This document shows, piece by piece, positions 25,301 through 33,612 of a stretch of 45,023 nt of DNA. The first letter of the stretch is position 1, and every line of letters begins with the position of its first letter. This DNA is from an uncultured Oscillospiraceae bacterium (GTDB lineage: Bacteria; Bacillota; Clostridia; Oscillospirales; Oscillospiraceae), in contig CAAEDD010000137.1 of the NCBI GenBank assembly GCA_900754515.1, forward strand, positions 1 to 45,023. Direction: 5' to 3'. The notes beneath the pieces were generated by a model that worked only from the letters and a program-made list of their open reading frames with translations, did not search any database and was not told the origin of the DNA. Both the position numbers and the translations under genes were made by a program.

Positions 25301-25882
25301 ATGCCAAAAATAGTCGACAGAGATGCCGTGCGCCTGGATATACTAATGGCTTTCCAGCGCTGCATAGGCCGCAAGCCCATTGACAAGATATCCCTGCGGG
25401 ATATCGCCGCCGAGGCGGATATGAGCCACCCAAAACTCCTTAACTATTTTTCCAGCAAGAACGAAATAATATATACCTATATAAAATATACCCAAGACTT
25501 CATAAGCAGCAGATGCCAGGCCTGGTTCAGAGAGAACCGGCGCGACCGCTACGGTTCCAATATGGAATACCTCAACGCCTTTATGAAATATGTGGCCGAG
25601 GGCAAAGAGGGAGAACTGCGCCCGGTGGCTGCCAGCCAGACTTTTGTACTGGGTTATTATGACAGTGAGATAGGCAGTATGGTGAGGGACGAGTTTGAGG
25701 ACTGGCACGATACCATGAGCCGCTGCCTCCGAGAGAACTGCGGAGAAGATCTGGGGCCAGGAGAGGCGGAAGCTCTGATGTATCTTTGCGTGGGAGTTAT
25801 GGTATGTAATTATAACAGAGCAGTAAGCGGGGAGATAAATGACGATATAATCAGCCGTATCGCCAAGCTTACTATAAATTGA
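25301..25882 (+). CDS. TetR/AcrR family transcriptional regulator
   Basis: This 193-residue protein has an N-terminal helix-turn-helix (KISLRDIAAEADMSHPKLLN, about 29-48) followed by the FSSKNEIIYTYI helix typical of TetR proteins. The C-terminal ligand domain has no recognisable specificity. The gene lies downstream of the SDR and hydrolase genes and has a palindrome in its own upstream region. It probably represses itself and perhaps the SDR promoter, which has a different palindrome. Confidence 0.88.
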   Translation: MPKIVDRDAVRLDILMAFQRCIGRKPIDKISLRDIAAEADMSHPKLLNYFSSKNEIIYTYIKYTQDFISSRCQAWFRENRRDRYGSNMEYLNAFMKYVAEGKEGELRPVAASQTFVLGYYDSEIGSMVRDEFEDWHDTMSRCLRENCGEDLGPGEAEALMYLCVGVMVCNYNRAVSGEINDDIISRIAKLTIN

Positions 25883-25904
25883 GAGAGTATATCGATTCAA
25901 TACA

Positions 25905-25934
25905 AAAACTCAGGGCGGCCAAGCCCTGAGTTTT
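25905..25934. terminator. Bidirectional terminator between tetR-type gene and larC
   Basis: AAAACTCAGGGC (25905-25916) pairs with GCCCTGAGTTTT (25923-25934). It has A/T tails on both sides, as expected between convergent genes. Confidence 0.85.
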
Positions 25935-25953
25935 CCTGCTCAAAGTCAAAAAG

Positions 25954-27120
25954 TTATGTAAACTTATCGACCAGCTCACGGGCCTCATCCAGAGATATGC
26001 CAGCCTCAATAGCCAGATGCCGGAGCTGCTCATATTCCGGCTTGGCCTTTTCAACACCGTAACCCTTTGAGCGCTTAACGGAAACTGAGCCGTAGGGAGT
26101 CTGTACATAGCTCTTGTCCCGGCGGAGAATATAGCGGCGGCAGAGCGTCTCCCGCAAGCCGATGGTGCTGGTATATCGGAAAATGAGCCGGATCATTTTT
26201 TCCCTGTCTTCTTCCCGGCACAGCACGGTCAATCGAAGGCCGGGACGGCTCTTTTTCATGCCCACGCTCTCCCAGAAGGCGTCCAGAGCGCCTGCACCCA
26301 TAAACTGTTCCAGTGCAAAGCCCACAGCTTCGCCGCTCATATCGTCCACGTTGCAGCACAATTCCACAACGTTTTCGCCGCTCTCTCCCAGAATGGCGCG
26401 AAGACAGTTGGCCTGGGGAAAATCCTTTGTGCCCATGCCGCAGCCAATGCGCTCCGTGCGCATCTGTGGCATGGGACCGAAGTCACCTACATAGTATTTC
26501 AGGAGTGCTGCCCCGGTAGGGGTGCATAGCTCTCCTTTTATATCTCCGGAGTAGCAGGGGATGCCTTTCAGCAGCTCCGCCGTGGCGGGAGCGGGCACGG
26601 AGAGGATGCCGTGGGCGCAGTGCACTGTGCCGCTGCCCATATGGACCGGGGAGGCGCAAATCCGCTCCGGGGAAATTTCATATATCAGCAGACATACGGT
26701 AAGTATGTCTGCAATGGCATCCATGCTGCCTACTTCGTGAAAATGAATCTGCTCAACCGGCCTGCCGTGGACTTTGCTCTCCGCCTGAGCCAGCAGCCGA
26801 TAGATCTCTAAGGCGTCATGGCACACCGGCTCCGGAAGGCCGCAGGAATTTATAATATCCTGAATATCACCAAGGCTGCTGTGATGGTGGTGAACTTCAT
26901 GGCCGTGTTCCTCCTCTTCTTTGCCGTGGACAAGTACCTGATAGTGAAGGCCTTGTATGCCGCATTTTTCACTTGGCAGCAGGCTGACTTCAAGGCCCGG
27001 CAGGGGTAAAGAATTTATTCGCCCAAGCAACTCATCACGGTTATCAATCAGCTGAAAGAGGGCGGCGGAAAGCATGTCTCCTGCAGCCCCCATGGAAAGA
27101 TCCAGATACAGTGTTTTCAT
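25954..27120 (-). CDS. larC: Nickel-pincer cofactor biosynthesis protein LarC
   Basis: This 388-residue protein would insert nickel into the pincer cofactor in a CTP-dependent step. It starts MKTLYLDLSMGAAGDM, the family signature, and has a His-rich stretch HEVHHHHSS (about 74-82) likely to bind nickel. In Lactobacillus plantarum larC is read through a programmed frameshift (larC1/larC2). Here the gene is one open frame. It begins one base after the larE stop and is the last gene of the lar unit. Confidence 0.93.
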   Translation of the reverse strand: MKTLYLDLSMGAAGDMLSAALFQLIDNRDELLGRINSLPLPGLEVSLLPSEKCGIQGLHYQVLVHGKEEEEHGHEVHHHHSSLGDIQDIINSCGLPEPVCHDALEIYRLLAQAESKVHGRPVEQIHFHEVGSMDAIADILTVCLLIYEISPERICASPVHMGSGTVHCAHGILSVPAPATAELLKGIPCYSGDIKGELCTPTGAALLKYYVGDFGPMPQMRTERIGCGMGTKDFPQANCLRAILGESGENVVELCCNVDDMSGEAVGFALEQFMGAGALDAFWESVGMKKSRPGLRLTVLCREEDREKMIRLIFRYTSTIGLRETLCRRYILRRDKSYVQTPYGSVSVKRSKGYGVEKAKPEYEQLRHLAIEAGISLDEARELVDKFT

Positions 27121-27121
27121 T

Positions 27122-27874
27122 CTAGTCTCCTTTGCGGCCCACAGGGTCTATGCGTATTTCTCCAAAGCCGTCCCCCAGCAAAGTACTGATATTTTCCAAG
27201 TTTGCTTCAGCGTCCGCCAGCTGGGCGGCGTCAAATTGCAGCAGGGCGCCCCGTTCCTTAAGCCGCAGTCTGAAATTGCTGTAGCCCATGGCGGCAAGGG
27301 CGGCCTCACCTCGCTCCACCCGCTCAAGATCCTCCCGGCGTATAAGAACGCCGCTGGGTATCCTGGTAGCCAGACAGGCATAGGACGGCTTTTCGGCGGT
27401 AAAAAGGCCTGCCCGGCGGGACATCTCCCGGACACCGGCTTTGTCAATGCCTGCTTCCCGAAGTGGGGAGCGCACACCCAGTTCCCGGATTGCCCGCATA
27501 CCCGGCCTGTCGGCGGACCGGTCAGATGCGTTGGTGCCGTCAATAACCAGGGAGTAGCCGTCCATGGAAGCGGCTTCAATAAGTGCGGTAAAAAGTCTGC
27601 GCTTGCAATAGTAGCAGCGCTCCGGCGGGTTTGAAGCAATCTCCGGGCAGTCCAGAAGTTCCAGACTAATTATTTTAAGCTCAATTCCCAGTTCCCTGCA
27701 CAACCGCCGGGCATCCCCCAGCTCAAAGCGAGGCTGAAACTCAGACTGTATAAAGTATGGCTGCACCTGGGCACCGGCGTCAATGGCAGCCCATAGGAGA
27801 CATGCTGAGTCTGTACCTCCGGAGAAGGCCAAAGCGGCCCTGGGGTTTTTCAAAAAGAATTCCTGCAAAGTCAT
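27122..27874 (-). CDS. larE: ATP-dependent sacrificial sulfur transferase LarE
   Basis: This 250-residue protein has the PP-loop SGGTDSA (18-24) of the ATP pyrophosphatase fold. LarE adenylates the cofactor precursor and donates sulfur, in L. plantarum from its own cysteine. The Cys167 in PSYACLATRIPSG corresponds in position to that sacrificial cysteine. A CxxC pair lies at 87-90 (ERCYYCKRR). The gene overlaps larB by 4 bases (ATGA) and is followed directly by larC. Confidence 0.92.
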   Translation of the reverse strand: MTLQEFFLKNPRAALAFSGGTDSACLLWAAIDAGAQVQPYFIQSEFQPRFELGDARRLCRELGIELKIISLELLDCPEIASNPPERCYYCKRRLFTALIEAASMDGYSLVIDGTNASDRSADRPGMRAIRELGVRSPLREAGIDKAGVREMSRRAGLFTAEKPSYACLATRIPSGVLIRREDLERVERGEAALAAMGYSNFRLRLKERGALLQFDAAQLADAEANLENISTLLGDGFGEIRIDPVGRKGD

Positions 27875-28629
27875 GGCTTCTGACTCAGATGATTTATAAT
27901 GTTGGCCAGATATCCTGCACCAAAACCATTGTCTATATTCACTACAGATACTCCGCTGGCACAGGTGTTAAGCATGCTCAGCAGCGCCGCAATACCGCCC
28001 AGGGATGCTCCGTAGCCAACGCTGGTAGGTACGGCTATGACCGGGGCGTCGGCAAGGCCGCCGATGACCGAAGGCAGGGCACCTTCCATTCCGGCAACTG
28101 CAATAATGCAGCGGGCGCTCATTATCGGCTCCAGATTATGCAGCAGCCTGTGAACGCCGGACACGCCTACGTCATAAAGCTTAGTGACCTTGTTGCCAAG
28201 GGCCATGGCGGTCACTGCCGCCTCCTCCGCTACCGGGATATCGCTGGTGCCGCCGGTGGCAATGACCACGGTGCCGTCTCCGTCCGGCTCAGGCATGGAG
28301 CCTATGATTCCGATATGTCCCGGCTCATTATAATCAAGAGGATGTACCCTGGCTATGCTGGCGGCGGCCTCTTTGTCAATACGGGTGACCAATATGGTTT
28401 TCTGACCCCTCTGCCGCATGGCGGAGGCTATGCCGCATATCTGCTCCGGGGTTTTGCCGGCACCGTAAATAACCTCCGCCACACCCTGACGGAGTTCCCT
28501 GTGGTGATCCACCTTGGCAAAGCCCAAATCCTGAAAGGGCTCCATTTTCAGCTTTACCATGGCCTCGGCGGGTTCCAGACCGCCGCTCTTTACCTGTTCA
28601 AGAATATGCAGAATATCAGACTGGCTCAT
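27871..28629 (-). CDS. larB: Nickel-pincer cofactor biosynthesis protein LarB
   Basis: This 252-residue protein has a C-terminal PurE-like (AIR carboxylase) domain, as in LarB. LarB carboxylates nicotinic acid adenine dinucleotide and hydrolyses the phosphoanhydride. Conserved stretches are VVIATGGTSDIPVAEEAA and AGMEGALPSVIGGL. It is the first gene of the lar unit; GAGAGG precedes the ATG. No larA (lactate racemase apoenzyme) gene is in the window. Confidence 0.94.
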   Translation of the reverse strand: MSQSDILHILEQVKSGGLEPAEAMVKLKMEPFQDLGFAKVDHHRELRQGVAEVIYGAGKTPEQICGIASAMRQRGQKTILVTRIDKEAAASIARVHPLDYNEPGHIGIIGSMPEPDGDGTVVIATGGTSDIPVAEEAAVTAMALGNKVTKLYDVGVSGVHRLLHNLEPIMSARCIIAVAGMEGALPSVIGGLADAPVIAVPTSVGYGASLGGIAALLSMLNTCASGVSVVNIDNGFGAGYLANIINHLSQKP

Positions 28630-28661
28630 AACATACCTCTCTGTAGAAACAAAGTAAACTG

Positions 28662-28702
28662 TACAATTGCATATTGTATTATGGGGCTGCGGCTGTTGTC
28701 AA
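28662..28702 (-). promoter_or_regulatory. lar promoter with palindromic operator
   Basis: On the minus strand TTGACA (28702 to 28697) and TACAAT (28678 to 28673) are 18 bases apart. The -10 is one arm of the perfect palindrome TACAAT-TGCAT-ATTGTA (28662-28678). A regulator binding here would block transcription. L. plantarum uses a Crp/Fnr-type LarR at a palindrome, but no such gene is seen here. Confidence 0.65.
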
Positions 28703-28789
28703 GTTTTGTATGCGGACCGGAGCCGGTTTTTGGGGAGCGAGGGTAGGAGAGGCAGCTGACGGTATGGACAGAAAATTCACTTTGTCGTA

Positions 28790-28817
28790 TTGACAAATTT
28801 CGCGTTTCTGGTAATCT
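28790..28817 (+). promoter_or_regulatory. Promoter of the ZIP transporter gene
   Basis: TTGACA (28790-28795) and TAATCT (28812-28817) are 16 bases apart. Confidence 0.6.
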
Positions 28818-28857
28818 GGAAAGAGCGACGACTGAAAGACTGCAAAGGAGAGAGACA

Positions 28858-29640
28858 ATGACTCTGGATGTGATAAAGGGACTGCTCATCCCTCTGGCGG
28901 GAACGACGGCGGGCTCTGCCTGCGTGTTCTTCATGAAGGGCTCTTTGAGCCTGACCGTGCAGAGGGCTCTGGCTGGCTTTGCCGCCGGAGTCATGGTGGC
29001 AGCATCCATATGGAGCCTGCTCATACCGGCTATGGAGCAGGCCGCACCCATGGGTCAATGGGCTTTTCTGCCCGCCGTTGCAGGCTTTTGGCTGGGGGTG
29101 ATGTTCCTTCTCTGTCTCGACCGGCTGGTGCCCCACCTCCATGCGGACTGCGGTGAGGCTGAGGGGATTAAGTGTAGCCTGGGGAGGAGCACCATGCTCG
29201 CCCTGGCCGTTGCCCTGCACAATCTGCCTGAAGGTATGGCAGTAGGTGTAGTGTACGCCGGATGGATGTCCGGAAATTCCGACATCTCCCTTGCCGGAGC
29301 CTTGGCTTTGTCCCTGGGTATTGCCATACAGAACTTCCCGGAGGGCGCCATCATCTCCATGCCACTGCAGGCCGAGGGCCTGTCCAAGGCCAAAGCTTTT
29401 GGATATGGTTTGGCCTCCGGTGTGGTGGAGCCTCTGGGCGCAGCTATGACCATTCTGCTGGCAGGAATAATGGTGCCGATCCTCCCCTATGCTTTGAGCT
29501 TTGCGGCTGGAGCCATGATATATGTGGTGGTAGAAGAACTTATCCCCGACATGGCCCAGGGAGACCATTCAAATCTGGGTACGCTGTTTTTTGCTGCCGG
29601 TTTTACAGTCATGATGGCTTTGGATGTGGCTCTTGGCTGA
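28858..29640 (+). CDS. ZIP family metal transporter
   Basis: This 260-residue membrane protein has about eight hydrophobic segments. The metal-binding helices read ALHNLPEGMAVG and AIQNFPEGAI, with a later VVEELIPD, the usual ZIP pattern. ZIP proteins import zinc, iron, manganese or sometimes nickel. The gene is divergent from larB, whose pathway needs nickel, so metal supply for the cofactor is possible but unproven. AAAGGAGAG precedes the ATG. Confidence 0.9.
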   Translation: MTLDVIKGLLIPLAGTTAGSACVFFMKGSLSLTVQRALAGFAAGVMVAASIWSLLIPAMEQAAPMGQWAFLPAVAGFWLGVMFLLCLDRLVPHLHADCGEAEGIKCSLGRSTMLALAVALHNLPEGMAVGVVYAGWMSGNSDISLAGALALSLGIAIQNFPEGAIISMPLQAEGLSKAKAFGYGLASGVVEPLGAAMTILLAGIMVPILPYALSFAAGAMIYVVVEELIPDMAQGDHSNLGTLFFAAGFTVMMALDVALG

Positions 29641-29801
29641 AAAAGCCGGACCCTTTGACAGGTCATTGTGGCAGCATGATTTGAATTCTCATATACTGGC
29701 ATATATTGCCGATAACCGATAATTATATATCATATATCAAAAGATTAAAATACCGTGTTATGCCTGCACGCTTAGACGGCAGGTTTGGAGGATATTTATT
29801 T

Positions 29802-30812
29802 ATGGACGAGATAATGAAACAGAAGTTTGAGGGCGTGGTTGCTCTGGTGGGCAACACCCCCCTGCTGGAAATCGACTACAGATATAAGGGCAATCGCCGC
29901 AGGCTCTTTGCCAAGGCGGAATACTTCAACGTAACCGGCAGCATCAAGGACCGGGTGGCCTATCACATCTTGAAGCGGGCCTATGAGCGGAACGAAATAC
30001 AGCCCGACGACATTATTGCAGAGGCTACCAGCGGAAATACAGGAATCTCCTTTTCCGCCATCGGCAGTTACCTGGGGCACCAGGTGATTATCTATATGCC
30101 GGACTGGATGAGCAAGGAACGCATCAACCTGATGAAAAGCTACGGCGCCCAGGTCAGGCTGGTATCCAAGGAGGAGGGGGGCTTTCTTGGCTCCATCGCT
30201 ATGACTGAGGAACTGTATAAGGGCGGCGGTGTGTTTCTGCCCAGGCAGTTTTCCAATGAGGGCAACGCCGAGGCCCACTACCTTATGACCGGAGAGGAGA
30301 TAGTACGACAGCTGGCGGCCATCGGCCTCAAAGCCGATGCTGTTGTGGCCGGAGTTGGTACCGGCGGCACTGTTATGGGTATAGGCCGCAGACTGAGAAA
30401 AGAGAATCCTGCCTGCCGCATCTATCCTTTGGAGCCGCTGAACTCGCCGACTCTCTCCACCGGCTACAAGGTGGGCAAACACCGTATACAGGGTATATCA
30501 GACGAGTTTATACCCAGTATACTGAAACTCAACGAGACAGACGGAATAGTTTCTGTAGATGACATTGATTCCATTATAATGGCAAGAATGCTGGCGGAGA
30601 AGCTTGGCATAGGCGTGGGCATATCCTCCGGTGCAAACTTCATCGGTTGCGTGATGGCCCAGGAAAAGCTGGGCGAAGGCGCGGTGATGACCACAGTGTT
30701 TGCCGACGACAATAAGAAGTATCTATCCACCGATTATGCCAATGACTATGAGATAAAGGATGATTATATTTCCCACGACATTGAATTGTTGGATGTAAAG
30801 GCCTGGCGCTGA
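29802..30812 (+). CDS. Cysteine synthase family PLP enzyme
   Basis: This 336-residue fold type II PLP protein is related to CysK and cystathionine beta-synthase. The PLP lysine is Lys49 in NVTGSIKDR. The substrate-binding loop is EATSGNTGISF, and the phosphate-binding glycine loop is GVGTGGTVMG. The ATG at 29802 has GGAGG upstream; an earlier in-frame start at 29706 has no such signal. It is somewhat longer than most CysK (about 310) at the C-terminus. O-acetylserine sulfhydrylase is likely, but a related beta-replacement reaction cannot be excluded. Confidence 0.85.
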   Translation: MDEIMKQKFEGVVALVGNTPLLEIDYRYKGNRRRLFAKAEYFNVTGSIKDRVAYHILKRAYERNEIQPDDIIAEATSGNTGISFSAIGSYLGHQVIIYMPDWMSKERINLMKSYGAQVRLVSKEEGGFLGSIAMTEELYKGGGVFLPRQFSNEGNAEAHYLMTGEEIVRQLAAIGLKADAVVAGVGTGGTVMGIGRRLRKENPACRIYPLEPLNSPTLSTGYKVGKHRIQGISDEFIPSILKLNETDGIVSVDDIDSIIMARMLAEKLGIGVGISSGANFIGCVMAQEKLGEGAVMTTVFADDNKKYLSTDYANDYEIKDDYISHDIELLDVKAWR

Positions 30813-30890
30813 TATGAGGCAGGGATTCAGTATTTCCTTGGAGCAATCCTGATCTTTGCCTGTCGCATTGAACAAACATATACATTTTGA

Positions 30891-30929
30891 CCCCTGCCGG
30901 AGAACATGGATTCCGGCAGGGGCTTTTTT
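30891..30929 (+). terminator. Terminator after the cysteine-synthase-type gene
   Basis: CCCCTGCCGGA (30891-30901) pairs with TCCGGCAGGGG (30912-30922), followed by C and six T. Confidence 0.92.
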
Positions 30930-31021
30930 CCTATTCTTGTGCACTGCAAGGAGTCTGCTGCCGGAAAAAATGCAGGGGATTTAAAGAAAATCAGTGTCCT
31001 GCTGATATAACTAAATAAACA

Positions 31022-31056
31022 ATTGTCCATGACAGGACAATATTCTGATATAAAAT
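31022..31056 (+). promoter_or_regulatory. Promoter and palindromic operator of the HSDH-like gene
   Basis: ATTGTCC (31022-31028) and GGACAAT (31035-31041) are perfect arms around ATGACA. ATGACA (31029-31034) can serve as -35 with TAAAAT (31051-31056) as -10, a spacing of 16. The -35 would then lie inside the operator. Confidence 0.55.
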
Positions 31057-31132
31057 AAACAAAGAGAATGGGGGCAAGATAATGCCCCAAGGAAAACAAT
31101 GGAAAAATATACAGCGGAAAGGAAGGATACAA

Positions 31133-31924
31133 ATGCTGAAAGGTAAAGTTGCAATAGTCACTGCCTCCACCAGAGGTATAGGTTACTCATGCGTGGAGAC
31201 CTTGGCCAAGGCCGGAGCCAGAGTATACATGGCCTGCCGCAACCTGGAAAGAGGTGCGGAGAAATCCGCAGCCCTGAATGCCCAGGGCTATGATGTCAAG
31301 ACCGTATACTTCGAGGCATACGACAAGGAAAGCATCTTGAAGATGATAGACACGGTGGTGGAAAATGAGGGGCGCATCGATATTTTGGTGAACAACTTCG
31401 GCGGAACCAGCCCCATGAACGACAAGACCATTTTCGATACCGACTACGAGACCTTTGCAAAGTACATCGACGTGCATCTGTCCACTGTGTTCCTGGCCTG
31501 CCAGGCGGCAATAACCAAGGCCATGGCCGCCCAGAAATCCGGAGCAATAATCAACATTGGCTCTGTGGCTGGAATAACCCCGGATATGAGCCAGACTGCC
31601 TACGGCACCTCAAAGGCTGCCATAATCCACCTGAGCAAGATGATCTCCGTACATGCCGCACCTATGAATATTACCTGCAACGTGGTTTGTCCTGGTATGA
31701 CTGCTACAGAGGCTGTGAAGAACAACCTGACTCCCGCCTTCCAGGAGTTCTTCCTGAAGCATACCCCGATCCGCCGCATGGGCGAACCCCAGGAGATAGC
31801 CGATGCCGTGCTGTATTTTGCCACTGCCCCCTTTACTACCGGCCAGGTGCTGGCAGTACATGGCGGCTTTGGTGTGCCCACTCCCATCTATGGCGATATG
31901 CTGAACATGAAAAACAAGCGCTGA
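31133..31924 (+). CDS. SDR resembling clostridial 7-alpha-hydroxysteroid dehydrogenase
   Basis: This 263-residue short-chain dehydrogenase has ASTRGIG (11-17), Arg36 after the second strand (suggesting NADP preference) and the catalytic triad Ser144, Tyr157 and Lys161. NNFGGT (87-92) in place of the usual NNAG, together with the C-terminal VHGGFGVPTPIYGDM, recalls from memory the clostridial 7-alpha-hydroxysteroid dehydrogenases, which oxidise bile acid 7-hydroxyls. The ATG at 31133 has GGAAGGA upstream. The resemblance is recalled, not computed, so bile acid activity is a hypothesis. An APC transporter follows. Confidence 0.75.
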   Translation: MLKGKVAIVTASTRGIGYSCVETLAKAGARVYMACRNLERGAEKSAALNAQGYDVKTVYFEAYDKESILKMIDTVVENEGRIDILVNNFGGTSPMNDKTIFDTDYETFAKYIDVHLSTVFLACQAAITKAMAAQKSGAIINIGSVAGITPDMSQTAYGTSKAAIIHLSKMISVHAAPMNITCNVVCPGMTATEAVKNNLTPAFQEFFLKHTPIRRMGEPQEIADAVLYFATAPFTTGQVLAVHGGFGVPTPIYGDMLNMKNKR

Positions 31925-31967
31925 AAGCTCTCAGAGCGCAGCGCATCTAAAGTGAATCAATCTGCGT

Positions 31968-32011
31968 CGCCCCAAGTGCAAAGCTTTGCTTCAGCACTTG
32001 GGGCGGCTTTT
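31968..32011 (+). terminator. Terminator after the HSDH-like gene
   Basis: CGCCCCAAGTGC (31968-31979) pairs with GCACTTGGGGCG (31994-32005), followed by GCTTTTT. Confidence 0.88.
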
Positions 32012-32037
32012 TATGACTCCGGACCGACAAATGTATA

Positions 32038-32066
32038 TTGAACTTGGAACTTCAATCATTTAAAAT
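32038..32066 (+). promoter_or_regulatory. Promoter of the APC transporter gene
   Basis: TTGAAC (32038-32043) and TAAAAT (32061-32066) are 17 bases apart. Confidence 0.5.
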
Positions 32067-32118
32067 AAAAAAGCTGCCGGCGCTGCAGCCAGACAGAAGA
32101 AACTAAAGGAGAGAGGGC

Positions 32119-33486
32119 ATGGATAAGCAACTGAAGGAGAAATACGGACTTATAACTGCCATTGCCATGGTAGTTGGAATAGTTATAGGCAGCGGAGTGT
32201 TCTTTAAAGCAGAAAAGGTGTTGGTTGCTACGGGGGGCGACCTGCCACTTGGGATTCTGGCTTGGGCCTTAGGTGGAGCGATAATGGTAATTTGCGCCTA
32301 CACCTTTTCGATAATGGCTACTCACTATTCCCATATCAACGGTGTTGTGGACTATGCAGAAGCCACAGTGGGCAAGGGCTACGCCTATTTCGTCGGCTGG
32401 TTTGCCACCTTCATTTATTACCCTGCCATGACCTCCGTGCTGGCTTGGGTATCAGCCCGTTATGTGGGAGTGCTTATGGGCCTGGACATTACCGGCGGCC
32501 CGGTAATGGTTCTGGCCTGCCTGTTCCTGGTGGGCAGCTACGCTCTGAACGCCCTGTCTCCCATTTTGGCTGGAAAATTCCAGGTTACAACCACCATTAT
32601 CAAACTAGTGCCCCTGCTGCTGATGGCGGTGGTGGGGACTATTGTGGGCCTGGGTAACGGCATGACGGTGCAAAACTTTGTTACCGTGGTGGAGCCGGTG
32701 GCCCAAGGCAAGGGCATGGCGCTGTTTACTGCCCTGGTGGCCACCTCTTTTGCCTATGAGGGCTGGATAATAGCCACAAGTATAAATGCGGAGCTGAAAA
32801 ACTCCAAGCGCAACCTGCCAATAGCTTTGGTGCTGGGGACGCTCATCGTGGCAGCAGTATATATCCTGTATTACATAGGACTTGCCGGAGGGGCCACCAA
32901 TGCGGAAATGATGGCCAGTGGTGAAGCCGGGGCCAAGCTGGCCTTTGAAAATATCTTCGGCAGAGCTGCAGGGGTGGGACTTTTTGTGCTGGTAGTTATA
33001 TCCTGTCTGGGTACCCTGAACGGACTGATGCTGGCCTCCACCCGTGGTCTCTATGCTTTGGCGGCCAGGGGCTACGGACCAAAGCCGGAGATATTCAGCG
33101 AGGTGGACAGGCACACAAATGTACCGGGAAACTCTGCGGTGGCAGGGGTAATGATATGTGCTATTTGGCTCTTCTATTTTTACGGGGCAAACCTCACCGA
33201 AGGCTGGTTTGCACCGCTGCGTTTCGACTCCTCAGAGCTGCCGATCATTACTATCTATGCCCTTTATATCCCTATTTTCCTTGTGATGATGATAAGGGAG
33301 AAAGGCCTGCACCCGGTGAAGCGCTTCGTGATGCCGGTGTTGGCCATTCTCAGCTGCGTCTTCATGGTCATTGCTTCTATCTTTGCCCACCGTATGGGAG
33401 TTGTGTGGTACCTGATAATCTTCACGGTGGTTATGCTGCTGAGCATACCTTTTTACAGAGGAAAGGGCCGCAAGACTAAAAAGTAA
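32119..33486 (+). CDS. APC superfamily amino acid permease
   Basis: This 455-residue membrane protein has about twelve hydrophobic segments. The helix 1 break reads VVGIVIGSGVFF (18-29), the amino-acid/polyamine/organocation signature. The family imports or exchanges amino acids or amines; the substrate is not readable. AAAGGAGAG precedes the ATG. It is a single-gene unit with its own promoter and terminator. Confidence 0.9.
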   Translation: MDKQLKEKYGLITAIAMVVGIVIGSGVFFKAEKVLVATGGDLPLGILAWALGGAIMVICAYTFSIMATHYSHINGVVDYAEATVGKGYAYFVGWFATFIYYPAMTSVLAWVSARYVGVLMGLDITGGPVMVLACLFLVGSYALNALSPILAGKFQVTTTIIKLVPLLLMAVVGTIVGLGNGMTVQNFVTVVEPVAQGKGMALFTALVATSFAYEGWIIATSINAELKNSKRNLPIALVLGTLIVAAVYILYYIGLAGGATNAEMMASGEAGAKLAFENIFGRAAGVGLFVLVVISCLGTLNGLMLASTRGLYALAARGYGPKPEIFSEVDRHTNVPGNSAVAGVMICAIWLFYFYGANLTEGWFAPLRFDSSELPIITIYALYIPIFLVMMIREKGLHPVKRFVMPVLAILSCVFMVIASIFAHRMGVVWYLIIFTVVMLLSIPFYRGKGRKTKK

Positions 33487-33499
33487 CATAAGGCTCCAA

Positions 33500-33533
33500 A
33501 AAGGACTGTCCAAAAATCGGACAGTCCTTTTTT
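33500..33533 (+). terminator. Terminator of the APC transporter gene
   Basis: AAAGGACTGTCC (33500-33511) pairs with GGACAGTCCTTT (33519-33530), followed by T. Confidence 0.92.
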
Positions 33534-33553
33534 GCGAAAAACCTTGATGAGGC

Positions 33554-33586
33554 GTAACATTTGCATGGGAAAGCTGTCTATATAAT
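33554..33586 (+). promoter_or_regulatory. Promoter region of sigma/anti-sigma module 1
   Basis: GTAACA (33554-33559) and GTCTA (33576-33580) are 16 bases apart. This resembles an ECF-type promoter that the sigma factor could read itself. It overlaps TATAAT (33581-33586), which could be a housekeeping -10. Which is used cannot be decided. Confidence 0.35.
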
Positions 33587-33612
33587 TAAGGACAATCAAG
33601 GGGAGTGTAGCA

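Larger units (their letters stand above)
30813..31132 (+). other. Intergenic region between cysteine-synthase-type and SDR genes
   Basis: No gene is seen. It holds a strong terminator (30891-30929), then an AT-rich stretch with a perfect 7-base palindrome at 31022-31041 and promoter-like elements. Confidence 0.5.
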
